Part shown: positions 1 to 11,800 of the stretch, in pieces
Position numbering within the stretch: position 1 is the first letter of the stretch
How the letters are laid out: each line of letters opens with the position of its first letter
Assembly: GCF_003945595.2 (NCBI RefSeq)
Contig: NW_024103862.1
Span: 248,001-312,000, forward strand
Length of the DNA: 64,000 bases
DNA from: Pipra filicauda
Lineage: Eukaryota; Chordata; Aves; Passeriformes; Pipridae
Reading direction: 5' to 3'
Translations under genes and position numbers: made by a program
Notes under the pieces: generated by a model
What the model was told of the DNA's origin: nothing
The model's database searches: none
The model's input: only the letters and a program-made list of their open reading frames with translations

Positions 1-768
1 GACGAGGAGAGTTCGACCGGAATTTGTTTATTAATTAAAATGGCGCCGATATGTAAAAAAATTATTAAAAAACATTGTGCATGACATTGTGCTAACAGTC
101 AGTAGTAAATTACATTTGCATTGTTTAACAGGAACTTTCTTTTTTTAGAGGCACTTCTGATGTATTTGAAGAATAACGCACTTTGTTTTTTGACTGATGC
201 TCAAAACTGCCACATCACCACCTATCATACTAATACCTCCTCCATGTATTATGCAAATGTTACAATTATCTTGTGTCATTACTATTAGCAGCAAGTACAA
301 TTAGAGTTCCCACCTTCTATATAATATGTAAACATTAAAAAATAATTAAGTTTATGAAAAAGTAACTGCATTCAGCGCTTTAACTGTTGTGTTATGCAAA
401 CATGCTACCACTTAATAAGAGATTCAGGATATTTTTGAAGACATTTAGGACTTTATGTCCACAGAGCTGGTGTAGTCCAAATAAAGATTATAAAAACCTA
501 AAAAACAACTACATATGCATGGGCATATACATATGCAATCAAATGAGGTCTCTGCTACAGAAACCAGCAAAAATTGGAGATTGGTTTCATGGGAAAAGTT
601 TAAATTTTCCTGTTCATTGAAACACAGCTCATTCCTTTGTGCAGTTTACACTCAAGGATTAAAATTGAAGGACTGCAGAATTAGGGTAATAGCTTCGGTT
701 CTCCAGTTGGTAAATGATTTGGAACTTCAGATACACACTTAACAATTGCCAGGTGCCTGACTACTCAG
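1..768. other. downstream of TTPA, no gene seen
   Basis: AT-rich DNA with no exon, RNA gene or repeat that I recognise. Short open frames at 387-742 overlap in different frames and look like chance. It may still belong to a longer TTPA 3' UTR if the AATAAA at 27-32 (minus strand) is used. Confidence 0.4.
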
Positions 769-2681
769 TTTATTTTCCTATAAAGAAGAAGAATTAGCAG
801 TTGACCAAACTCCTCTATTTAAGGAGATTTTTTATCACAAAATAGTTCAATCTGAGAAAAAAAAAAAGATATATAAAATATATGATCCTATGAAAAAGTA
901 TCTGGAAAAGATTTATTTAAATTTAGGCTCCATGTCAAATATACCATGAAAGAGGAGAATGAAAAACATACTTGAGAAAATCAGAGAATTGGAAGAAAAA
1001 AAAAACGTAAGCAGCTTTGTCAGTTTTTTAAGAATTTCTGGCACCTTACCACAGCAGAAGAAACTACAACCAACAAGTGCTCTAATGTCTTTCATAGATA
1101 TTCCTCTAGCTAATAAAGAATAGCTTCCAATGACTTTCACAATAATGCAGTACTAGTCATAATGTAAAATAAGACATTTCTGACTTAATAGGATAGTATA
1201 ATTTCTCTCCCTTAAGCATATACATATAGCATCCCAATGTCCTAAAGATTCCAAAATAACTGAAGCTATCATTTATAGCTACCTGAGAAACAAAGCATTT
1301 GTTACAGATTCATTTATATGAAGACTCATATGGAATGCTTAAGTATATACTGCTTATGCAAAGATTTCTTGGCTTATTACAAAACAAAGTTAAAAACTGG
1401 GTAAATGGACTCCAGCAGTTGTTGTACTAACAGCGATTTTAAGAAAAAGCTGAGTGAAAAGTAAAATAATACTTTAGATCATTAGATACTGGGGATTGCA
1501 GGATGATGCTGCTATGTAATGCGAGTGAAAGCTTTTACATATATAGTGTTCATATCTCAATAATGCCACTTAGAAAAGCAAAACAAAACAGAAACAGGTT
1601 TCCAGTAAGTATATAGAGATTTTTTTTCATTACCCCTACAGAAATAAAGAAGGCTTAGCAGAAATTAAAAATAATTTCTTTCAGTGCCTAACAGCAAATA
1701 GAATGGCAAGTTGTCAATTACTGTTCTGAAAATAAAGACATCCAGCATCTTCTATGCTGAGGTTCAATGACCTCAAAGCACCCTTAAACTATGTAGCAAG
1801 TATTTCTAAACTTCAGATCCGCAAAGAAAATCCTATTTCACTTTCTGAAACAGATAATGCAAACAAGCTGAAAGCTCTTGCCCTTTGTAGTCCTCTACAG
1901 TAAGAATTAAAGGTGGTAATCTGAGTTGCTTATAGTTGTCCATACACAACATCAATTTGAAGAAAGAAAATAAGAATTTTCAAGTTTGTTTGGGCTCTCT
2001 TACCAGTTCCTCCTCCTGATTCATATGTCATTTGAAGAATAGGTACATGGTGTTTTCCCCAGCTTCCTTTATAAAACTGGAAGATACTGTGTTAATTAGC
2101 ACAAAAGGGGAAGTTGCACAAGCAGCACAAAGATTAACACAAATGTCTTACTATTGCTAACTAATTTTCAATTTGACACAAACTAACAAAATAGCCTTTT
2201 TCCCTGAGAATCAATCCAAAAAGCAGCCTCTTCTCTCCTTGTAAATTAGCCCTGTAGTCATGCTTCTGCAACAAACTACTCTACCCTAGCCACATTCCGT
2301 TCTTTTTTTTATATCCTGTTGTCTTGACAAGCCAAGATACAAGAGCTAAGTGTAAGGTTCTGGACTGCATTATTTCAAATGAATTATCTCCAAAGACTTA
2401 ACAGGACCAGTATCAGTCTGATATCCAGTGCATTCTTCAACTTTCTGGCATACAAGTTAATCAATTACAAATAGCACTACGAATATGTAGAATTCATTAA
2501 TCTCTTCAGACACACATACTGATAGACTCCAGTTAGTATAAAGTGCAGCCAATGTAAAATTCAGTGCCCTGCAAAGATACACTGGTTTCATTCGCAATAA
2601 TTTCAAGTTCAAATTAATGTTTTCATATTAAACTTATTTCCGTTTTCACTGTTTAAGAATTGATATAATACTGCAATAAGG
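769..2681 (-). other. TTPA: probable TTPA 3' untranslated region
   Basis: AT-rich sequence with no coding signal directly follows the TTPA stop codon on the minus strand. Minus-strand AATAAA signals (TTTATT on the plus strand) lie at 912-917 and 769-774, giving a 3' UTR of about 1.8-1.9 kb. A third signal at 27-32 is a longer alternative. Which one is used cannot be told from sequence alone. Confidence 0.45.
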
Positions 2682-2861
2682 TTATTCCTGTGCAACCAGA
2701 GAAATGCTCTGAAGATAATCTGCAGATGCCATTATAAAGTCAGTCCATTCTTTAGCCAGCTCTTCAAAGGAGACTTCCTCCCCCCCATATTCCAGTGGGA
2801 GAATGCTGATGGGGAAGTGTTCAGTCAGACTCTGCATGTAGTTATTTCCATGCATATACAC
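2682..2861 (-). CDS. TTPA: TTPA coding exon 5 with stop
   Basis: The last coding exon has 59 codons plus TAA at 2682-2684. It reads [16 protein letters not shown], then [10 protein letters not shown] and the C-terminal helix ending SLVAQE. Human has [25 protein letters not shown] and SISESIQ at these places. The acceptor is GTTTTAG|GTGTAT. The LPLEYGGE motif is typical of CRAL-TRIO proteins. Confidence 0.95.
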   Translation of the reverse strand: MYMHGNNYMQSLTEHFPISILPLEYGGEEVSFEELAKEWTDFIMASADYLQSISLVAQE

Positions 2862-5800
2862 CTAAAACAAAATATGAAAAGCATTTACTTGGGTATGAAT
2901 GCTAGAGTACTGAGTGAAAACAGGCAGCAAACAAATTCTCTTCAAGAGCTGAAGCCACCAGCTTGGTTTGACTTAACAAGTGTACTTGTTCATAATTAGC
3001 TCCCTAAAAAATTAAGGAAATACTTTGTGAGTTTCCCATGGGTGCTCAAACTTTGTCTGCTCAGTATCTGAAGATTGCTGAAGGATAAACTACAACCTAA
3101 GAACTGCGTTTTATGTAGCTGTGAGCACAGGAGCCAAAACTAACTACACACTTTTTCCAGACTGGTTTAGCAACACTGACAAACGTACACACGACATCCC
3201 AAAGGCTGAACCGTGGGAGGACTGGAAATTGGTTTAGTCACGTGCTTGCCTTTCAGTCATTTCCAAGAAAAGGATACTGTCTGGCTCCTAGCCAACACTA
3301 TCTGATCCTGCCACATGTGTTTAAAAACAACATTATGTAGTATGTAGGTTCAGGCATGTGTCAAGAAAGATATTCAGAAGAATTTATATCTTAGTCCTTA
3401 TGTTTCAGTACCAACTGAAATTAGATCCTGGGCTACTCCACCACTTTAACCCTCATAACATCGTAGTTTTGTTTCTTCTCATTATAGGCCTTTTATTAAC
3501 ACTTGACAAGAATTTTCTGCAATTATTATTATGCAAAGACAATAAGGATATACACTCAAAAGCAAGTTGGCTGTCTTTTCTCTAACACTTCCTCATCAGG
3601 AAGTAAGATAAGTGAGTGAATAGTAATTATTTCTGTAAAGGTATGGGGAACTGGCCCGTAGAGTTGGGTTGTTTTGGGTTGTTTTTTTTCAGATCATACC
3701 TGTAATCCTAAGCTAAGAGACAAACAAGCTGCTTCTGTTCCACTCAATGAACTAGGATACCAAGTTTGTTTTGGGTTAGGCCTCTAGTGTCCATCTGCCC
3801 TATTTTCCATTTTTAAAGTTCTAGCCCAAAACTGGATCAGGTGACATGGGCTTTTTTCACAGGTGTTAATGTGAGAAAAGGAGGACCAGGGCTTCAGGTT
3901 GCTGAAGCATACTCCCTCTTTCTATCATCTTTTGAGAGTGAGGGACTGCACAAGGCTTCCTCTTTCTCATAGCAACACACATGCTAGGAAAAGGGGCAAA
4001 TTACAGCTAACAGTGACCAGAAAGATCTGTGTCTACTGTCCTGGAATGCAGTGGCTATTGTAAACGTACAAGACCCATGTGCTGAGAAAAGGAGGCTTCA
4101 GAATGGGAGTAACAATAGACAGGGGTGCTTATTTTGTACCTTAGTCCTGCTGTCAACACTTCACTTTTATGCCAGCTGAAAAGTCCAATATTCTTTCCAT
4201 GCTACAATAAACCAGAATTCTTGGCATGCTTTTGCATCCAAATACAAATATAAATTTGCAGATTTATAACTGCAAAACTATTCAAAACAACTAAGAAGAT
4301 ATTTGGAAAAAAACTTCAAACTTAAGTCTGACCTATTTTTGATGCATAAATGCCTCTGGGGGTCTTTCAGAGCTAGATAGTTGTCTTCTACTAATTCCGC
4401 ACAGCTTGGAGCATAACATCACTGTTCAGTGATATTTTTTCTCTGTCATTTACAGACAGAGTACTGGGAGATCCAAGACCTATTTCTTTCTAGTTCTGCA
4501 GAATAATTGCTTTGTAACCTCAAGCAAATTATTAAACCTCTCTGTGTCACAGTGGTATTTATCTTTAGAGTGGTGGTAACAGCACCACTTGCAACTCTCA
4601 TGTTATTGATAACTGCAAATGCTTTACAATTAGATTCTGGTGACCAGTATGGCACTAACAAACAAATATGATTTATGCTCTTCAAAGCTCAAGAGTGACA
4701 GATACTAAGGGAAGTGCTACAGATTGTCATATAAGGGTTTTGTGACAGAAAGAAATATTTGAGTGCACTCACCCGTTGCTTTATTTTTTCAGTGAGAAAA
4801 GGCTTAATTAGAGCGAAGACTGGGTGGAAGAATAAAGGCTCATTAATCAAGTGGATACCTCGAACTTTTAGTGGAAAGGAATCCTGTCAAAATACATGAA
4901 AAACAGCATAAGAAAAAGAAAATATTATTGTAATGATTCTATTGCTAAGGACAAGACCTGCCTAGTCTATAGGTTAAACTATTCCTCCTGATCTTGCCAA
5001 TTCCTCCATTTTGGAGTGTTCTTAATTTACACTGCTACAACAACATTTAAAAAAATCATATCTTGTTCCTCCCATTAGAAAGAAAAAAAAAATCAGTAAG
5101 AGGAGAGGTTGATTATTAGAACAAACAAACAGAAAAACAAAAAAGAAAACTGCCACCAAACTGCACATAAATATTGTACACAAACCTTGTGCTCAGCCTT
5201 TCCTCTAAGGTACAATTCTTCACAACAGAGATTCTGCTGCTAATTTACAAAAAAGGTATCGAGGCATGTGCTTTTATTGGCAACTCACAGCCTGCAGGAT
5301 AATATGTAAATATATATAAATATAAACTATTGAAGATACTAACTTGAATTTAAATAAATTATATTTATAATTTAGAGACAAGCCTTGAAATTACTCGGAA
5401 TTTGGCCAAGTCAGAAGTTCAGCTTTACGATAAAATTTGTTGTAATGAAAATTTAAAAAAAATTACCTGTTATAAACTCTTTATAATATGAAATAGTTCT
5501 ACTTGCATTCAAGATTCATTGAAAAGTCCCAGATATTTGAAATTTAAAAGAAAATATGCCAGTGCTCAAAACCAGCATTGTGCAATGGGGAAAGTACAGT
5601 TTCCATTCATATCTCACCTGATACTGCCTCTGCAATGAGACATTTTCCACTTATAAAAATCGTATTTCTCACAAACATTTATGGTACTGTAGTTCGAAAG
5701 ATGAAAAAATTCAAACCCAACACGTTTCTTAAGTGCCACTCCTTTTAGATTTTAATGTATGATAAAGACCTAAAAACTATCTGATTATAGGTTTACTTCC

Positions 5801-8800
5801 TCTTATTATGTGTTATCATATACCTAAAGTCTACTATCATGTTTTTCACAAAACAATTTTGTTTCAACTGGGGTAATAGACTTTTCAAGATAATGTCACT
5901 TATTATTCTTACTATGCTTTCCATTCCTTAATACATATTTCCTTTCTACTAGCTTCTGTTTCTTAATGCAGGATAGTCATTTGCAAGACACATTTCTTAA
6001 GTAAAACATAGGGTTAAAAACCAAGGTTTCTTGTTTACTTGTAAGAATATTCTGGGGTGCATTAAGCATTTGCTGGGGTGCATTAAGCACAGCATCACCA
6101 GCCAGTCAAAGGATGTGATTGTCCTGCTCTAACCTGCACTGCTGCGGCCTCACCTTGAGTCCCGTGTGCAGTTTTGGGCACCACAACATAAAGCTATTAG
6201 AGAGCATACAAAGGAGGACAATGAAGATGGTGAAGGGCCTTGAAGAGAAGCCATATGGGAAGCAGCTGGGCTGAGGTCGCTTGGTCTGTTCAGTCTGGAG
6301 GAGAACTGAGGGGAGACATTGCAGTTACAACTTCCTTGTGAGGGGAAGAAGAGGGACAGGCACAGATCTCTTCTCTCTGGTGACCAGTGACAGTACTCAT
6401 AGAAGTGGCATGAAGCTGTGTCAGGGGACGTTTAGTTTAGATATTGAAGAGGTTTTTCACCCAGAGGGTGGTTGGGCACTGGAACAGGCTCCCCAGGGAA
6501 GTGGTCACAGCACCAAGCCTGTCTGAGTTCAATAAATGCTTGGATAACGTTCTCAGGCCTGTAGTGTGATTCTTGTGGTGTCCTGTGCAGGGCCAGGAGT
6601 TGGACTCGATGATCCTGATGAGTCACTTCCAACTCCGCATATTCTATGATTCTATGAATCTATGATATTGAATAACTCTAAGACAATCTCTGGGTGAAAT
6701 ATATGAATCCCGTTAAAGTGATGAAAGAAATCAGGAAAAAAAAAAAGAAAAAGAAGAAAGAGTTAAAATTCTTTCTCATCTTAGAAAAGAACACTGGAAA
6801 CACACAAGTTTTGATTATTTTTTTCAATAGCTGTAATAAACATTTAGAAGCTTGAAAGACATGCAATGAATCTGAAATAGTTCAAGATGGAAACATCACA
6901 TTCAAAGAATTTCCTGCTTTGAGATAATGGATTGAAATATTTAGATGTACTTGAAAATCCTATTCTACTTCCTTTCTGCTCTATTTCAAGGTTAAAAAAA
7001 ATTACTAGCAATTTTTTTACTACCCTAGAAATCATCTGAAACACTCTAACTAGTCTTGTTTTCATGAGATTGTATAACACCAAGAGTTCTTATTCCAGAT
7101 GTGAAAAGTTTTGAATACCTCATGGTTTCACTACAGTTTTACAGTAGATACCAAAAAGGAAGAACAGCTGAAATTTTGATGATATTAGTTCAATGACTAA
7201 GCTTTGATTTAACCTCAGATATGAACCTTACCAAATCAGAGCAAGAGATTATCTCCCAGGCTCATTTCCACATTACAGGCTAACAGTTTTATTATTTCTG
7301 ACTTTCAACCTAACTTCTAAAGGAAAATGGGATTATAAAACTACACTGTAGTTTGCTAGCCAATTCTCTGTCCCTCTCTTTTTTCTTTCATTCTTTTTTT
7401 TCCTCACAAATCCAGAGGCAAAATTCAGCTCAATTTGGCAGAAAGGCATAAGCCTTGAAGAAATTAAAGTCCCTAGAAGTTTTATGAAAACTAGGAGGTG
7501 AGGAAGCAATGATTTGCACAAAATAATTCTCATGCTGGGGGCAAAAAGCAAACAGAACATAAACACCATACATTCTGTTGGTAGCAGATGGAAGATTGTA
7601 TAGCATCATTCATACTGTTAACGAGCTAGTAATGCCTTGCTCTTAACTTCTCAATGCATGCCATTTATTATATTCTCTGAGTCTCAGAAATAAAAGCTTT
7701 GAATGTTGAGTTAATGCTCAAAGAAGTGGAAGAGATGTGTGTCCCTTCTAAAACTGTCTGCTCTTACAGTCATGAAAATCTTGTGTTGTAACAGGTCAGT
7801 GGAGTTCTTATAAAATATCAGAAGTTGCAGGGCATTTACTGCTATCGAAGAACACACTTTAAGTAAAATCAAGCACAATCTGTGCCTATTAATGAGTTTA
7901 GGATTTAGTTCTTTAAAGCTGCACAGACTGAGAAGGCCTACAGAATGAAAATTTACTGTAGCTTAGAACAAAGGAAATATTGGAAGTTATAGCAATGAAG
8001 CTGCATAAAACAGTATGTCGTACTTACTGTGAGAACAGCAGCGATTTTCTTGGCCACTGCTGGACTGATTTGAAATGCATGAGCAAATCGCCAGCCCTGA
8101 AGATCAAAGATAGCCTTGACTCCATTCCGCTGAGTCTCAATCTCCTTTACGATGAGTTCGGATGTGATGAGACTTACACGAAACACATCGTATGCAGTAA
8201 ATAAATTGGGATCCCATTGTCCTGAAGAGTATATAGATTACTCTGCGTTACCATGAGAATACCCCATATACCTGTAGTTTTGCTTGCTGCTGCTTCTAGT
8301 GTGTGTCTTGGGAACAGGGACTAAATGGCAATATTAAACGTCCTGAAATAAACTGATTTGCAGTACTTAAGTTACTTTGTGTGCCTGCTCTGTCACTGAT
8401 CTTTTATGCTTTTTTGTAGATGATATCACTTAATGGTAAATGGTTATAGATATCACCTAATGTAGTATGTTCCACCTATGGCTCCAGTCTCCAGTGCAAG
8501 GTTTTGACAGGAACAGCTCAGTCATGCTAGTTGAGAGTGCAGGTCATCAAATCCAATTGATTCATATAACTATATTATATCCAATTGATTCATATAACTA
8601 TATCATATTCATAACTATGTCTGTTTTAAAAAAACTTCTGGGAGTGCTTCAAACATTTTCTAAGTGTTGTTAGATAAGGCTCTTTGGCTACAAATAAACA
8701 CTGAAAACCTGGCGAACTGCTCATCCAGACCTAAACAGAGCACTGATACATGACTAGGTATACACCTTCTTTTTTCTGTTCTCGCCTTTCTGTGCTGCAT

Positions 8801-11800
8801 CTGCACCAGTACCACAGTCTTAGCCCATGGCTTTGAAAATTTACATGAACACAAATAATTGTTGAGACACTCAGACCCAAATAACCACATAATCTTACAA
8901 GTTTTAAGCTTTAAGACTTCTTTGGATATTGACAAGAATTCCACTAAGAAGGAAATTAGGTTCTCCTTTAGGAATTGTACAACTTTAGCCATACCAGTAT
9001 TATAAGTAAAACGATGTAACCCTTACAGCTCAGTAACTCACCTTTATATTAATGTAATGGTATTTCTAACAGAGAAAATCAATATGTTGCCTGTCTGGTT
9101 AAGACATTGTGATATTATCTGATTTTATCAACAGCTGTTGTTGTAACCATAAAATATTTTTGATTTGCTGCAGAAATTGTGATGATATAAAAAAAAACTA
9201 AACCAAACCAAAAGAAAAAAACCCAAACCACAAAAAAACTCTACAAAAACCCCACAAAGCAAGCACACAAACAAAACCCACAAAACAAACAAAAAATACC
9301 AATGCCAGAGCTGAGTGTGAAACAGTTCCAGCTAATTTTGTCACTCACCTATTCTGTATATTAGAACTTTGCTTCCATGTGGGTCTCTTGATCTAAGGAC
9401 TCCATGATAGCCAGCTTGCAAAAGACCAAGAACAGAAGATGGTTGTAAATCTGCACTTATTTCTGGGCATTCAATTCTCCACTTCTGATAATTCTTCAAT
9501 AACTGGAAATAAATAAAGGTGGATGTCAGGTAAGCATCAGCTATTGTATGATGAGCACAGTTAAAAATGTTTTCCACAGGTGGTCACAGTCAGGTTTAAC
9601 TCTTTACACTGGCTATAATTTCATTGTACGATTTAAGCAAATCAGTCCTAGAAACAGAATGTTGCTATACTGGATCAAATAAGTGGTTGAATTTAGAACC
9701 CTGTCAAGTTGTTAATGGACTGCAGTTGTCATTTTGCATCAGAAAAGAAAACTGGATGTACAATAAGCCTGTAGTTTCTATGTAAAATGCACCTAACTTG
9801 CAGTTTTCTCACTCAGGTTACCTTTAGGGCTATTCAGTTTGACACTGCATCGGATTCATCCAGCATTTTTTGAATTTAAATGTTCAAAACTTTTACAGAG
9901 GAACATTCTTCTTCATGCATGTACCCTCTCCCTTCCTCCCCATCCTCCCTTATTTTGTACACACAGTCATCAATAATTCTAGTTTACTATTTGAAACAAG
10001 TATAATCATTAGTATATCCGAAAACATTTTTGAAGTCCCTCCTACCCCTCTGAAATGGCAGAATATAACAAAGTAATGGGTCCATTACACATGACACAAT
10101 TTCCCTCCCACAGAGTGGAAATAATGAGAACCTGTTTGGCTAAAACAGAGATCCTGTCTGTTATCAGGGACATTATCACCCTAGTTTCTAAGGCTGGAAG
10201 GCAGCATCATAACTAGTATTTCCAAGGCACAGGAAGAGCTGTGTGTTGAAAGGCAATGGCCTAACCCCAAGGAAGAGGCAATTAAAGGCTTTCCTTTGTG
10301 AGGTGACATCTATGAAGAGGAATTACAGGCAGCTCTGTGAAAGGTCATCTTAGAGATGGATCATGAAAAACTAAGTTGGTGATGCAGTAGTTCTAATTTC
10401 CAAATCTAATTACTGTTTTTCCTTTAATATTAATTAAATGGTGGTGGGGAAAAGGAACTGCTCTGCCCTGCAACTAAAATTTATTTAGAATATTTTGCTT
10501 ATGTAAGTAGGAAGCTATGCAAGACTGTCTTTTGAAAAGTTTCCTCTCAGTTCATCAACCAAATTTTGCCTACTCTGTCACCCATGCTAAGTTCTCTAGC
10601 ATTGAATTTGGAGGGCAGAAGGATAGCAAATAATCTAGATTTTGAATTAATTTCCTCTATAGCTACAGCTTAGAGTTTTAATCCAAGAGTTTCAAAGGAG
10701 CTAAGAGAATCAGAATTTTTCAGCAGCTCATTTCAAAACAAACTGAAATGTAGGTTTAAATCTTAAAGGTAGCCACTGAGAGCAGCAATCAACAGTCTTG
10801 TGTTTCTGTTAATTAGTATTAACAACAACTAATTTTTATTCTGTTATCAATTACTCCATATTTTGCAGTAGAAACATTACAGTTAAAAGAGCTGTCAGCT
10901 AAAACTAATAGAACATAACCATAAATAAATTACAAATTTCTCGTATCTATGCAAGTATAATTTTCTTCAGCATTTCATTGGAAGAATGGTCAGAAGGAAC
11001 TTCAGTAGAATTGACTTCATCCCTTGGAAAATCACAGCATCAGCTATGCCGATGGTTACCTACAGGCTCTTAGAGGGAGACCTGAGATTCACCATCCTGT
11101 ACCTCATAGCATGTCAGCTAATTAGTCTTATTTCTTACCCTTTCCTCTACTTTCAAGCTTCTTGTATCATTTTACATAAAACATACCTTTTCTTCTGCTC
11201 AGATTGAGGTCTTGAATGATTTTGAAGGTCTCTCAAATGAATTATCATGAGGAAACTATTTCCAAAATGTTATTGTTTTTCAGCACTTACAAACACATGA
11301 TATACTGATCAGAAATTAGCTATATCCTTTATGGAAATAGCACCTATAAATATGTATTTAGGTACAAAAAAAATTAAAAAGTTAATCCGCCATGCTAATA
11401 TCTCACTTGATTTGGCAATGAAAAAGTGGTTAAAAGCCTCATCCTAAATCATACATCACAGAAAGAAATATTTAATCATTATGAGAATTTTACTAGAAGC
11501 CTTTTGGCTACATAAAATCAGTTCTAGACTAGGCCAAATCAAAAACTAACGAGCAAAGGAAAAAGGCAAGGGAAGGGGGGAGTAGGGAAAGTAAGTTAAT
11601 TTGTGGAAGGGAAATTCACTATAATTGCAAAAATAGGCCTGATGAGGTACTCTGATTGTCTCACTCTTCTAGTGCATGACTCTCTACAAAGGACACTGTT
11701 TGAGCAATTCCAGCCACTTTGTGCCAAACAGACAACACTGTCAACATACGTTCTTGTCCTTGCCCTCTCCAAAATAGACACTTTTTAAAAGCAGCAAAAT

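Larger units (their letters stand above)
4884..8027 (-). other. TTPA: TTPA intron 3
   Basis: A 3.1 kb intron bounded by ACA|GTAAGT and GACAG|GATTCC. It holds the plus-strand CR1 at 6052-6666 with a 21-bp tandem duplication at its left end, and otherwise AT-rich sequence without recognisable features. Confidence 0.85.
8222..9348 (-). other. TTPA: TTPA intron 2
   Basis: A 1.1 kb intron between the GTGAGT donor and the TCTTCAG acceptor. It contains a 28-bp tandem duplication at 8551-8606 and an A/C-rich low-complexity block at 9187-9298. No exon is seen. Confidence 0.85.

Noticed and set aside
511..540. Overlapping 'catatgca' words near the left end
   Set aside because: A short AT-rich near-palindrome, easily explained by base composition.
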